Shown here piece after piece: positions 17,284 to 25,729 of a stretch of 64,000 nt of DNA (positions within the stretch are counted from its first letter, which is position 1; each line of letters opens with the position of its first letter). Source of the stretch: CBDBCU01 sp965243185 (GTDB taxonomy: Bacteria; Chloroflexota; Dehalococcoidia; Lucifugimonadales; UBA3495); assembly GCA_965243185.1 (NCBI GenBank), contig OZ251531.1:124001-188000 (forward strand). Reading direction: 5' to 3'. The notes under the pieces were generated by a model. That model saw only the letters and a list, made by a program, of their open reading frames with translations. It searched no databases and had not been told where the DNA came from. Made by a program: the position numbers and the translations under genes.

Positions 17284-17315
17284 CGTCATTCCCGCGCAAG
17301 CGGGAATCCAGAACC
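17284..17315. repeat. Palindromic repeat (REP-like), copy 2
   Basis: Same 32-bp unit as 14901-14932, with the arms changed in a compensating way (CCCGC/GCGGG in place of CCCAC/GTGGG), so the hairpin is kept. Confidence 0.85.
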
Positions 17316-17358
17316 CACAATTCCCAAAACCAATTCCGAAAATCAGTATCAAAACCTC

Positions 17359-17387
17359 TTGACAACCATTATTCCATCCCCCATAAT
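17359..17387 (+). promoter_or_regulatory. Strong promoter of the candidate large RNA
   Basis: TTGACA (17359-17364), exactly 17 nt, CATAAT (17382-17387). No protein gene follows for 700 bp. Confidence 0.65.
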
Positions 17388-17393
17388 AAGAAT

Positions 17394-17930
17394 CGCAAGG
17401 TCAGACCTAGCCCCGGGACGCCGGGTCTCAAAACGATACGCTAGCTTACCGTGAAATACAGCTCACAGCGCGCTGTGGACGCCACCGGCCACCGGCCGTC
17501 AAGCGTCCCGCTCCTAACTTCCGGGGACAGGGCCAAGGAACCCTCAATCCCCCACCGGAGCAGCGGAAAACGGCAAATCCCACCAGCCGCCAAACCGCTA
17601 CCCCTTCCTTACAGGAGCTGGAGTTAATAGGTTGACTGGAGGTGCGGTCAACCCCGGTAGCTGGACTGGGCCAAAACGCCGGTAGTGGCAACCATACCCA
17701 GCGGCGCCAGTAGCCACCCCAAGGTCTAGTTCCCGTCCGGCAATTGGGTCGGGCAACGTCGTGCTGGATGTACGCCGATGTTCCCCCTGACGCAGGCAAC
17801 CCAATGACCCCTTTGCCAACCCCCTCCCGCACGGGCGGAATCTCCGGCCAGAGGTTCCGCCCCCCAGCGAATTATCCCATAGCAATAGCCAACCCAACCC
17901 GCCGGGGCGGCCAAAAGCCGCCGCCCCGGC
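17394..17930 (+). ncRNA. Candidate large structured RNA, about 540 nt
   Basis: Directly after a near-consensus promoter comes a segment without a credible reading frame but with many nested complementary arms: AGACC 17403/GGTCT 17424; CACAGCG palindrome 17464-17477; GGACGC 17477/GCGTCC 17503; AGCGG 17562/CCGCT 17595 enclosing CGGC 17571/GCCG 17586; GGTTGAC 17630/GTCAACC 17647; GTGGC 17685/GCCAC 17713; GCGGAATCTC 17835/GAGGTTCCGC 17851; and an 11-bp GC stem 17901-17911/17920-17930. Not all can form at once. I could not match it to tmRNA, SRP, 6S, RNase P or a group I/II intron core. The identity is unknown. Confidence 0.5.
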
Positions 17931-17990
17931 CATAACCCGTACTTGCTACTACCGTCATCCCCCTCTTATACCGCCCTTCCCGTTTTGTAC

Positions 17991-18022
17991 CGTCATTCCC
18001 ACGAAAGTGGGAATCCAGAACC
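17991..18022. repeat. Palindromic repeat (REP-like), copy 3
   Basis: Identical to copy 1 over 32 bp. Confidence 0.85.
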
Positions 18023-18066
18023 CCCGCCCTAAAACCCCTTCCCAATTCTTAATTCCTAATTCTGAA

Positions 18067-18444
18067 TTAACCCCCGCCCCCCTTCATCCCCGCCAACAGC
18101 TCCGCCAACGCCCGCGCCAACCGCCCCGGCCGCTCCGCATACTCCGCCGTCGGATACCACTCATAATCAAAACTCCGCAGCGCCCTCCCCTCCACACTGC
18201 ACCGCAAACTCGACACGATCACCTTGAACCCCACCCGCTCCGTCGCCAATTCCGCCAACTGCTCCAACGCCGGCTCCGGGCAGTCATAAATCACCAGAAA
18301 CCCGCCCTGCCGTTCCCCATCAGTAACCCGGCACCGAAACACCGGCCCCAGCAAATCCAACTCCACTATCTCGAACGCCTGCTCCGCCCGCCCAAAATCC
18401 GGCCACCCAATCCGAATGGTATCCCCCACCTGCCAATGATGCAT
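18067..18444 (-). CDS. Small conserved-looking protein of unknown function
   Basis: 125 residues from ATG 18444, preceded by GGGGGAAAGGCG. It begins MHHWQVGDTIRIGWPDFG, a beta-rich start, and ends in a glycine tail. No membrane segment, signal peptide or catalytic motif. Codons are G-ending as in the next gene. An upstream start at 18519 is open but the added residues are low-complexity and unlikely. Confidence 0.5.
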   Translation of the reverse strand: MHHWQVGDTIRIGWPDFGRAEQAFEIVELDLLGPVFRCRVTDGERQGGFLVIYDCPEPALEQLAELATERVGFKVIVSSLRCSVEGRALRSFDYEWYPTAEYAERPGRLARALAELLAGMKGGGG

Positions 18445-18561
18445 CGCCTTTCCCCCTATCCCGTCCCGTCCTTGCGAACGGAAATCGCCGCCCATCCTAC
18501 CACACCGCCCCCTTCCCAACGGACGGTTTCCCCTAATCCCGAACCCGTTGCCGGACGCCCC

Positions 18562-20187
18562 CTAATCCCGTTCCCGCAGCATCAGAAACGCCAACGGCCC
18601 CGCCGAAACCGCTATCAGCAGCAACGCCGGCGCCGCCGCCCGGGCAAAAAACGCCTCCGCCGCCGCGCTCCAAACCGATGTCGCTAAAGTCGAAAACCCG
18701 ATTGGCTGCAAGATTAAAGTCGCCGGCAGCTCCTTCATCGTCAGCAGAAACACCAACGCCGCCCCCGCCCCAATCCCCGGCACTACCAGCGGCAGCGTCA
18801 CCGTAACGAACACCCGCAACGGCCCCCGCCCCAAACTCCGCGCCGCCTCCTCTACTCCCGGACTCACTTGCAGCAGCGAACTCCGCAGCGACCCCACCGC
18901 CGCCGGCAGAAACAGTATCCCGTACGCCAGTATCAGCAGCCCCAAACTCTGATACAGAAACCCCGCAAAATTCGCCCCGAAAAACACCAATCCCAACGCT
19001 ACCGCAATCCCCGGCAGCGCAAACCCCACATAGGTAATTCGCTCCAACAGCGAACTCAGCAAGCCGGGATACCGAACCTCCAACGCCGCCACCGGAAAGG
19101 CCGCCGCTATCGTCGCCAACGCCGCCAACCCCGAAACATACAACGAATTCCAGGCATCCCCCCACAGCAGCAGCAGCGGCTCCCCCGCCCCTACTCCCCG
19201 CACTACCCAATAGACCAGCACCGCCATTGGCAGCGCCAGCCCGGCCAGCGTAATCCCGGCGCAAAATCCCACCGCCGGCCACCGCCATCGCCCCAACGCC
19301 GCCGTCTCCACCGGCCGCGCCGCCCCCTGATCCACCCGGTAATACCGGGAACGCCCCCGCGTCCCGAACTCCCCGGCCAGCAGCGTCAAAGCCAATACCA
19401 CCAACGCCAGGGAAAACGCCGCCCCCAAAGTCCGGTCAATCGCCCCGTTATACTGCACGAATATAGCCCAAGTAAAAGTCTCATACCGCAGCAGCGAAAC
19501 CGCCCCGAAATCGCTCAATGTGTATAGGCCCACCAGCAATCCCCCGGCCGTTATCGCCGGCCGCAGCAACGGCAGCGTCACCCGCCAAAAGGTTCCCCAA
19601 CTCCCGTAACCCAAGCCCCAGGACGACTCCTCCAACGCCGGATCCAACCGCCGCAACGCCCCGCGCACCGTCAGCATCACATAGGGATAGCTCAGCAAAG
19701 TCAGCGTCAGCAAAGCCCCCGGAAACCCGTTGATGTCCGGCAGCCGCTCAATCCCCAACGGCTCCTCCAGCCACCCTTGCAGCATCCCCCGCGGCCCCAA
19801 AGCCACTACCATAATAAAGCCGGCCACATAGCTGGGAATGACCAGCGGCAGCGCCGTCAGCACTCCCCACAGCCGGGCCAGCGGCAAATCCGTCCGTGCC
19901 GTCAGCCACGCCAGCGGCACCGCCACCACGATGGACGCCGCCGTCACCGTAACCACCAACAGCAATGTCCGCAGCAGAATCTCCAGCGTCCGCGCCCGCA
20001 GGAAAGCCTCCCAGAACTCCGCTCCGGCCCCCAGCGACCGCACCGTCAGATAGACCGGCGACAGCAGCAGTAGCCCCCCGATAATCAGGGCCGGCCCCCA
20101 AAGGAAAGGCGGCGGCCCGGGTGTAACCCCGACCCGCCGCAATAGTCCCCTCAAATACTGTCCCATAGCGGTGGACAAAAATGGCAC
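18562..20187 (-). CDS. Iron(III)-type ABC transporter permease, double domain
   Basis: 541 residues, about 12 membrane segments in two halves, each with an EAA-like loop (EESSWGLGYGSWGTFWRVTLPLLRPAI near 190 and EEAARSLGRGPLRVFVTVTLPLVVPGI near 455). This fused BPD_transp_1 layout is typical of FbpB/AfuB/ThiP-type permeases. It follows the binding-protein gene by 15 nt; the ATPase gene is divergent at 22104. Together they make a complete importer. Confidence 0.9.
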   Translation of the reverse strand: MPFLSTAMGQYLRGLLRRVGVTPGPPPFLWGPALIIGGLLLLSPVYLTVRSLGAGAEFWEAFLRARTLEILLRTLLLVVTVTAASIVVAVPLAWLTARTDLPLARLWGVLTALPLVIPSYVAGFIMVVALGPRGMLQGWLEEPLGIERLPDINGFPGALLTLTLLSYPYVMLTVRGALRRLDPALEESSWGLGYGSWGTFWRVTLPLLRPAITAGGLLVGLYTLSDFGAVSLLRYETFTWAIFVQYNGAIDRTLGAAFSLALVVLALTLLAGEFGTRGRSRYYRVDQGAARPVETAALGRWRWPAVGFCAGITLAGLALPMAVLVYWVVRGVGAGEPLLLLWGDAWNSLYVSGLAALATIAAAFPVAALEVRYPGLLSSLLERITYVGFALPGIAVALGLVFFGANFAGFLYQSLGLLILAYGILFLPAAVGSLRSSLLQVSPGVEEAARSLGRGPLRVFVTVTLPLVVPGIGAGAALVFLLTMKELPATLILQPIGFSTLATSVWSAAAEAFFARAAAPALLLIAVSAGPLAFLMLRERD

Positions 20188-20202
20188 TCCCGCCGCCGAC
20201 CT

Positions 20203-21444
20203 TTAAGGCAGAACTCCGGTATCCCGCAGCAGAGCCTGCGTTCCCTCCAGGTCGGTCAAGTCATCCGCCGTCAAATCCGGCTTCGCGATGTCCGCCAAAG
20301 GCGTCAGGAATTGCGCCCGCGGCGATTTTACGCCATCCACCAAAGGATACTCAAAGGTCTGCCCGGCGAAATACTGCTGCGCCACTGGGGACAGCATAAA
20401 CTCCACAAACTTTTGAGCATTCTCCTGATTTTCCCCGCTGGACAGGATGCCGGCCCCGGCCACCATCACAATCGCCCCCGGCCCGCCATCGCGGGGATGA
20501 TAATTCCGCGCCGTAAAGCCATCCCCCTCCTCCGTCACAAAGCGGAACAGGTAGTAGTGATTGACGAACCCCACATCAATCTCCCCGGCCGCCGCCGCCG
20601 CGACCTGCGGCGTATTCTTGGGATAGACCCGCGGCTCGTTGGCTTGGATACCCTCCAGCCACTCCCGCGTCCGCTCCTCGCCCCACACCGCCCGCATCGC
20701 CGTCACCATCGCCTGGAAAGAGGCATTAGTCGGCGCCCAGCCGATGCGCCCCCGCCACTGGGGGTCGGTAAAGCCAAACATATCATCCGGCAAATCGGCT
20801 GCGGTCAGCCGCTCCGAATTATATACCACCGTCCGCGACCGCCCGGAAATGCCTACCCACTTGCTCTTGGGCGACCGGGCCCACTCCGGCACCCGGTCCA
20901 CCACACTGCCCGGCAGCGCCACGAACCTACCCTCGACCGCGCCCAACCCGCCCGGATCCTGGGCAAAGAAAACATCCGCCGGCGAATTGTCCCCTTCCTC
21001 CAGCAACGTCGCCGCCAACTGGGCCGTCCCGGCGTACTTCACCTGCACATCGATTCCGGTGACCGCCGCAAACTGCTGAATGATGTCATCCACCAACGAC
21101 TCGCTCCGCCCGGAGTAGATGACCAGTTGCCCCGGGTCCGCCGGCCGCTCCACTACCACATCCCGGGTAACTTCCCGTACTACTTCCTGCGGCACCAGCA
21201 CCTCCCTAGGCACTTCCCGCACCACCTCTTTCTCCACTACCACACTCACCGGCACCTCCCGCACCACTTCCTTCTCGACCACCACCTCCCGGGGAACCTC
21301 CCGCACCACTTCCTTTTCCACCACGACCTCTCTCTCCACCACCTGCGGCTGAGCCGCCGCCGGGCCGCAAGCCAGCATCGCTAGCAACCCCACCGCCAGC
21401 AAAGCCAGCCACAAATTCCGGTTAAACCGGGTAATCCGCGCCAT
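20203..21444 (-). CDS. Iron(III)-type ABC transporter substrate-binding lipoprotein with a Val/Glu-rich stalk
   Basis: 413 residues from ATG 21444 (GGAGGG upstream). Signal peptide with lipobox LAMLACGP. Residues about 30-95 are a repetitive stalk built of VVVEKEVVREVPREV-like units (at least five), then the Fbp-type solute-binding domain starts at QLVIYSGRSESLVDDI and ends PDLTADDL. The fold class and the permease partner point to ferric iron, though other substrates are possible. The stalk probably holds the domain away from the membrane, as expected in a cell without an outer membrane barrier. Confidence 0.88.
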   Translation of the reverse strand: MARITRFNRNLWLALLAVGLLAMLACGPAAAQPQVVEREVVVEKEVVREVPREVVVEKEVVREVPVSVVVEKEVVREVPREVLVPQEVVREVTRDVVVERPADPGQLVIYSGRSESLVDDIIQQFAAVTGIDVQVKYAGTAQLAATLLEEGDNSPADVFFAQDPGGLGAVEGRFVALPGSVVDRVPEWARSPKSKWVGISGRSRTVVYNSERLTAADLPDDMFGFTDPQWRGRIGWAPTNASFQAMVTAMRAVWGEERTREWLEGIQANEPRVYPKNTPQVAAAAAGEIDVGFVNHYYLFRFVTEEGDGFTARNYHPRDGGPGAIVMVAGAGILSSGENQENAQKFVEFMLSPVAQQYFAGQTFEYPLVDGVKSPRAQFLTPLADIAKPDLTADDLTDLEGTQALLRDTGVLP

Positions 21445-21599
21445 CAGTAACCCTCCTTCAACCAATCAAAATTAGTCCAGGGCAGCCGACTGCCCTTGAA
21501 CTTTATGGCCTCAACTGGAGCCAAGAAAAGGCGCGCCCGCCTTCTCCGTCCGGGGAGGAGAACGGAAAAAAGAAACGGACGCGCCCGGGTGCTTGGCTG

Positions 21600-21643
21600 A
21601 AATATGTATATACATATTTTTTAAGTAAGTCTTACTGACTTAA
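21600..21643. promoter_or_regulatory. Two palindromes at the start of the iron-transporter transcript (metal-repressor operator)
   Basis: A perfect 20-bp palindrome AAATATGTAT/ATACATATTT (21600-21619) is followed by a 23-bp imperfect one, TTAAGTAAGT and ACTGACTTAA around CTT (21621-21643). The second lies just downstream of the -10 box, over the expected transcription start of the binding-protein gene. A related palindrome lies at 22024 before the ATPase gene, and a DtxR-family regulator is encoded at 23354. The A/T-rich block stands out in a GC-rich region. Confidence 0.65.
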
Positions 21644-21651
21644 TTAACAAG

Positions 21652-21680
21652 ACTATAACACCAAATAATTATCGTGTCAA
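21652..21680 (-). promoter_or_regulatory. Promoter of the iron transporter binding-protein/permease genes
   Basis: On the minus strand TTGACA (21675-21680), 17 nt, TATAGT (21652-21657): a near-consensus vegetative promoter. The transcript would have a leader of about 200 nt with a GC-rich hairpin (GCCAAG 21520/CTTGGC 21592, CGTCCG 21547/CGGACG 21576) before the start codon at 21444. The stretch from 21681 to 22007 shows nothing I can support. Confidence 0.75.
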
Positions 21681-22023
21681 CGCTTTTACAAAATAAGATT
21701 GGAAACTGGTTTTTAGCCTTTGCCGCCAATTAAACCCCATAACCTTGCCACCCGGATAATCCGCCTATTCCCGACTCCTCTGACCTGCGGTTCGACCGTT
21801 ACAGCTATCCAAAGCGCAGCTCCAAAACACCAAGTACCCGCCTTAACCTCACTACCAGACCCCGCATTTCCTGGCTTGGCAATGACTGGGACAAAGCTCT
21901 ATTGCCTATCCTCAATACCCAATCCATAAATCCACGCCCAATCCCGGCAACAGCCCAATAAAATAGTGGCATTAAAGCCCGATTCAATACATCCTGAACT
22001 ATTGCTATTGACAGGATTAACCG

Positions 22024-22043
22024 TTAAGATTGTCTAACCTTAA
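22024..22043. promoter_or_regulatory. DtxR/IdeR-like operator before the transporter ATPase gene
   Basis: TTAAGATTGT followed by CTAACCTTAA: a 20-bp imperfect palindrome close to the known DtxR-type box (TTAGGTTAG-CTAACCTAA). It lies 61 nt before the ATPase gene start and just after a TTGACA at 22008-22013, so repressor binding would block the -10 region. Confidence 0.6.
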
Positions 22044-22103
22044 ATCAGCATTCAGATAAGGCGATACCGGCCGCCAATTATCTCGGCCGGGCAAAGGGCA
22101 CCG

Positions 22104-23222
22104 ATGAAAATGGCCGTAACCCCGGAAACGCTGACGGCGGAACTTTCCGCCAGTCCTTACCCCATAGCAGCAAGCCAAGAGCCGATGCTAGAGTGCGCCG
22201 GCTTGACCAAACGATTCGGCGAGACTCTAGCCGTTGACCGGCTAGGCTTGACCTTGCCGCCGGGTCAGGTTCTTGCCCTGCTCGGACCCAGCGGCTGCGG
22301 CAAAAGCACCGCCCTCCGCCTTATCGCCGGCTTTTGCGACCCGGACGCCGGCAGCATCAACATCGGCGGCCGGCCGGTGCATCAAGGCAGCCGCCGCATC
22401 CCCCCGGAAAAACGCCAAGTCGGGATGGTCTTTCAAGAGGGCGCGCTTTTCCCCCACCTCACGGTGGAGCAGAACATCGCCTACGGCCTTTCCCGAAAAC
22501 CCGACCGGCAGCAGCGAATCGCCGAAGTGCTGACTCTGACCGGTCTCGAGGGAATGAACCGCCGGCTGCCGCATCAGCTTTCCGGCGGGCAGCAGCAGCG
22601 GGTAGCCTTGGCCCGCGCTTTAGCCCCCCGTCCCCAACTGCTCCTTTTGGATGAACCCTTTTCCAGCCTGGACGCCGGCTTGCGGGAACAGGTGCGCGGC
22701 GAAGTGATGACCATTCTCCGCGACCACCACATCACCGCCATTCTGGTTACTCACGACCAGGAGGAGGCAATGTACGCCGGCGATACCGTTATGATAATGA
22801 ACCGGGGCCAAGTGGAGCAGCAGGGCAACCCTGAGGCAGTCTTTCACCAACCGGTCAGCCGTTTCGTCGCCGAGTTTATGGGAACGGCGGACTTCCTGCC
22901 GGCCCAGTGGGAAAAGGGATACATCGCCACTCCCCTGGGCAACTTGGCGTGGCCGGAATATCCCGGCAAGGGCCGCTTGGAAGTTATGGCGCGCCCCGAC
23001 TGCCTCGATTGTTACCCCTCTGCCCAAGGCGGCGGCGTCATTGCCGGTCGGGAGTTTCGCGGCGCTTTCTATCTCTATCAGGTAGCCCTGCCCGGCGGCC
23101 ACATCGTCCGCTGCTTAAACTCGCATACCGCAGAATACGCCATTGGCGACCCGGTTGCCGTGCAGGTTCGGGAAGGCCACTACCTCAAGCCTTTTCGCAA
23201 CGACTTGGCTTTAAGGGACTGA
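22104..23222 (+). CDS. Iron(III)-type ABC transporter ATP-binding protein
   Basis: 372 residues. Walker A GPSGCGKST, Q-loop VGMVFQEGALFP, signature LSGGQQQRVALARALA, Walker B LLLLDEPFSSLD, H-loop VTHDQEEAM, then a TOBE-like C-terminal domain (about 285-365) that in this subfamily senses or regulates. A start at ATG 22110 is also possible. Divergent from the binding-protein and permease genes with the operator-bearing gap between them; partner of the 18562 permease. Confidence 0.9.
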   Translation: MKMAVTPETLTAELSASPYPIAASQEPMLECAGLTKRFGETLAVDRLGLTLPPGQVLALLGPSGCGKSTALRLIAGFCDPDAGSINIGGRPVHQGSRRIPPEKRQVGMVFQEGALFPHLTVEQNIAYGLSRKPDRQQRIAEVLTLTGLEGMNRRLPHQLSGGQQQRVALARALAPRPQLLLLDEPFSSLDAGLREQVRGEVMTILRDHHITAILVTHDQEEAMYAGDTVMIMNRGQVEQQGNPEAVFHQPVSRFVAEFMGTADFLPAQWEKGYIATPLGNLAWPEYPGKGRLEVMARPDCLDCYPSAQGGGVIAGREFRGAFYLYQVALPGGHIVRCLNSHTAEYAIGDPVAVQVREGHYLKPFRNDLALRD

Positions 23223-23247
23223 CACCCCGGCATATCCCCGAAATAAA

Positions 23248-23279
23248 ACCGACTTTCCCTTGAGCAAGGGAAAGTCGGT
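23248..23279. terminator. Perfect 14-bp hairpin between the ATPase gene and the DtxR gene
   Basis: ACCGACTTTCCCTT and its exact complement around GAGC. There is no T-run to the right; a run of A to the left gives T on the other strand, so it is a better terminator for minus-strand reading, but its position suits the end of the ATPase message. Confidence 0.6.
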
Positions 23280-23353
23280 CTCCACTACCCAAAACCCGGC
23301 CGCCGTTGTATAATCTGCCATTATCCGCAGAACAAATCCGACGAGGTCAGGTT

Positions 23354-24100
23354 ATGCCCCGAAGCGGCCGGCAACCCCGCGGCAAAGCTACCGATGACGG
23401 CGCAACGACGGAACGGTTTTCGGAAGTAACCGAAAACTATCTCCTCTGCCTCTACAAGCTGTGGGAGGACTCCGTCACCCCCACCGTTACCGGGCTGACC
23501 GAAGCCATCAAGCAGCTGCCGCCCACCGAAGGCTTGGGATCCTCTGTGCCGTCAGTAGCCGGAATGACCCGCCGGATGCAGAAGCAGGGGCTGGTGGACA
23601 TCGGCGCCGACAAGCGCATCCGCTTGACTAAAAAGGGGATGGATGGCGGCGAGGACATTGCCCGCCGGCACCGCCTCGCCGAGTGGCTGGTCGTGGGTTT
23701 GCTGGGAATGGATTTGCACTGCGCCTATATCGAAGCCCACCGCCTGGAACACGGCATTTCCGGCGACCTCGAAGCCAAGCTGATTGAAAAGCTGGGTTAT
23801 CCCCGCAAATCGCCCTTTGGCCGTCCCATTCCCGGGGCCAACGCGCCCGCCCTGCCGCCGAATTGCATCGCCTTGGACGCCGCCGCTTTGAACCAACCCT
23901 ATCTGGTCGAGCGTATCCCGGAGGAGGACGCCAACCTGCTCCACTTCTTGGCTGACTCCGAAATAATACCCGACCGCACCGTCAGCGTCGTCGAGGCCAC
24001 TCCCTACTTGGGCGTAATGACCGTAGCCACTCCGTCCCACCGGGTATCCATCGGCTTCACCGTAGCCCGGCAAATCCTGGTGCGCCCGGCAGCGGGGTAA
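23354..24100 (+). CDS. DtxR-family metal-dependent transcriptional regulator
   Basis: 248 residues from ATG 23354. N-terminal winged helix (RFSEVTENYLLCLYKLWED...SVPSVAGMTRRMQKQGLV), a metal-binding and dimerisation part with conserved His/Glu/Cys (RRHRLAEWLVVGLLGMDLHCAYIEAHRLEHGIS) and a C-terminal SH3/FeoA-like domain. Family members bind Fe(II) or Mn(II) and repress uptake genes. It follows the iron transporter ATPase, and palindromic boxes lie at both transporter starts, so it is the likely repressor. A TATAAT at 23309-23314 lies upstream. The N-terminal 20 residues are a basic extension. Confidence 0.9.
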   Translation: MPRSGRQPRGKATDDGATTERFSEVTENYLLCLYKLWEDSVTPTVTGLTEAIKQLPPTEGLGSSVPSVAGMTRRMQKQGLVDIGADKRIRLTKKGMDGGEDIARRHRLAEWLVVGLLGMDLHCAYIEAHRLEHGISGDLEAKLIEKLGYPRKSPFGRPIPGANAPALPPNCIALDAAALNQPYLVERIPEEDANLLHFLADSEIIPDRTVSVVEATPYLGVMTVATPSHRVSIGFTVARQILVRPAAG

Positions 24101-24118
24101 CGCCCTGCCATCCCGTTC

Positions 24119-24147
24119 TTGACCAACCCACTCTCCCCAACTATAAT
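24119..24147 (+). promoter_or_regulatory. Promoter of the thiamine-diphosphate enzyme genes
   Basis: TTGACC (24119-24124), 17 nt, TATAAT (24142-24147), 44 nt before the ATG at 24192. Confidence 0.75.
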
Positions 24148-24191
24148 GGGGCGGTCTTGAACCTGCCAAATCTGACCCGTAAGGAGACGCT

Positions 24192-24698
24192 ATGACGACT
24201 CATGAAGCGGTACTGCATCCCCCGGCCATCGTGTCCGAGTTGAAAAAGAACGCCATCACCCATGTGGTTTGGCTGCCGGACAGCGAGACCAACTTTATGT
24301 ATCAACTGCTGATGGCCGAGGATTCCCTGGACTTGGTGCCGGTGTGCCGGGAAGGGGAAACTATGGCGATCGCCGCCGGCCTGTGGGTGGGCGGCAAGAA
24401 GCCTATCGTCCTGATTCAGAACACCGGCATTTTCGAGTCCGGTGATTCCATTCGGGGGCTGGGGCTGGACATTAACCAGCCGCTGGTAATGCTCATCGGC
24501 TACCGGGGCTGGACCCGCCGCGGCGTAACCACCGACTCGGCGGCCCGGTTCATCGAGCATATCCTCCACACTTGGGGAATCAACTACTACCTGATTGAGA
24601 CCGACGATGACGCCGACCGCATCAGCATCGCCATTGAGGAAGCCGAGCGCACTCAGAAGCCGGTAGGCGTTCTGGTCGGCACCGAATTCGGCGTCTAG
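24192..24698 (+). CDS. Thiamine-diphosphate enzyme, PYR-domain subunit (sulfopyruvate/phosphonopyruvate decarboxylase alpha-like)
   Basis: 168 residues, AAGGAGACG before the ATG. The split form of a TPP decarboxylase: this half carries the PYR domain with the cofactor-activating Glu in CREGETMAIAAGLWVGG and the phrase IQNTGIFESGDSIRGLGLD typical of ComD/sulfopyruvate decarboxylase alpha and phosphonopyruvate decarboxylase. The substrate is unknown. It is followed 33 nt later by the PP-domain gene. Confidence 0.85.
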   Translation: MTTHEAVLHPPAIVSELKKNAITHVVWLPDSETNFMYQLLMAEDSLDLVPVCREGETMAIAAGLWVGGKKPIVLIQNTGIFESGDSIRGLGLDINQPLVMLIGYRGWTRRGVTTDSAARFIEHILHTWGINYYLIETDDDADRISIAIEEAERTQKPVGVLVGTEFGV

Positions 24699-24731
24699 CC
24701 CGTCCGGTCGCGGCAAGGAGAGAGGGAGAGT

Positions 24732-25328
24732 ATGATTAACAACACCGACGCCGTGCGGCTCATTGACAGCAAGCGGGCCGACTCGGTCATCGTGCCGACG
24801 ATGAACGCCAATAATGTGGGCTTTGGCCTGCCCACCGTTACCACTAACCAGAGCTTGGATTTGCCCTTGTCCGGGGCGATGGGCAAGGCGGCCAACTTGG
24901 GGTTGGGCTTGGCCTTGGCGCAGCCCGACCGCAAGGTTTTTGTGCTGGACGGGGACGGCAGCCTGCTGATGAATCTGGGGGCGATGGTAACCTCGGCCAA
25001 CAAGGCGCCCACCAACTTTTACCACTTCCTGTTTAACAACGGGGTCTATGCCGTAACCGGCGGGCAGCCCATTCCCGGCAGTGAATGCGCTGATTGGGAA
25101 GGGATGGCCCAAGCGGCCGGCTATGCGGCGGTCTTTTCCTTCGACAATCTGGAGGACTTTACCACCGGCATTGACGAAGTGCTGAGCGCTGCCGGGCCGG
25201 TCTTTATTCACTTGGCGGTGGAGCCGCAGATTGAGAACACCCCGGTGCAGTTCCGCGCCCGCTCGCCGCGCACGGTCAAAATGGCCTTTGACGAAGTGCC
25301 GGCGGCCTTGGGCGTCGGTTCCCGCTAG
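24732..25328 (+). CDS. Thiamine-diphosphate enzyme, PP-domain subunit
   Basis: 198 residues. The TPP/Mg site is intact: GDGSLLMNLGAMVTSANKAPTNFYHFLFNN (GDG...NN spacing about 28). It completes the enzyme with the 24192 product, forming a ComDE-like decarboxylase acting on a 2-oxo acid with a sulfonate, phosphonate or similar head group. A terminator follows at 25339. Confidence 0.87.
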   Translation: MINNTDAVRLIDSKRADSVIVPTMNANNVGFGLPTVTTNQSLDLPLSGAMGKAANLGLGLALAQPDRKVFVLDGDGSLLMNLGAMVTSANKAPTNFYHFLFNNGVYAVTGGQPIPGSECADWEGMAQAAGYAAVFSFDNLEDFTTGIDEVLSAAGPVFIHLAVEPQIENTPVQFRARSPRTVKMAFDEVPAALGVGSR

Positions 25329-25338
25329 GTTCAATTTT

Positions 25339-25371
25339 CCCGGCAAGGCGCTCCCTTGCCGGGTTTGGTTT
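25339..25371 (+). terminator. Rho-independent terminator
   Basis: CCCGGCAAGG and CCTTGCCGGG around a 5-nt loop, then TTTGGTTTT. Placed 11 nt after the stop of the PP-domain gene. Confidence 0.8.
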
Positions 25372-25459
25372 TCATATCGAGACGCAGAGGAACCGAGGTA
25401 CGCAGCAGTCCTGCGAAACTCCGAGCCTCTGCGTTTCCCTATGGAAAGGGAAGGGGCGA

Positions 25460-25729
25460 TTGCTGAAAGATCTGGGCCGTAGTTTGCTGGGCCGCTTGGT
25501 GAGTTTGGCGGTCTTTGTGTCGGGATTCTGGGTACTGTATCAAGCACTGGGGTTCGGCAACCGGTTGCTGCTGATATTGGGCGTGGCAGCGGGTTCAGTG
25601 TTGATTTTGGGCGGGCTGTATTTGATGGCAACCACCCGGCGAATTGCAGCCCGGCGGGCGGCGGAACCGGATAACGATTTCGAGGATTGGCCTGATGATA
25701 CCGGCGGCGGAAGCGGCAAAAGCGATTAA
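25460..25729 (+). CDS. Small membrane protein with two transmembrane segments
   Basis: 89 residues from a TTG at 25460 (GGAAGGGG upstream). Two hydrophobic helices (about 10-30 and 33-55), then a basic stretch (TTRRIAARRAA) and an acidic tail. Not recognised. The gene overlaps the next one by 35 nt. Confidence 0.55.
   Translation: MLKDLGRSLLGRLVSLAVFVSGFWVLYQALGFGNRLLLILGVAAGSVLILGGLYLMATTRRIAARRAAEPDNDFEDWPDDTGGGSGKSD

Noticed and set aside
17446..17933. Minus-strand frames of 111 and 128 codons in the 17 kb gap
   Set aside because: No ribosome site, odd composition, and arms that pair along the + strand transcript. The RNA reading explains the segment better.
21720..21929. A 69-codon frame upstream of the transporter ATPase
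   Set aside because: No ribosome site and no protein-like pattern.
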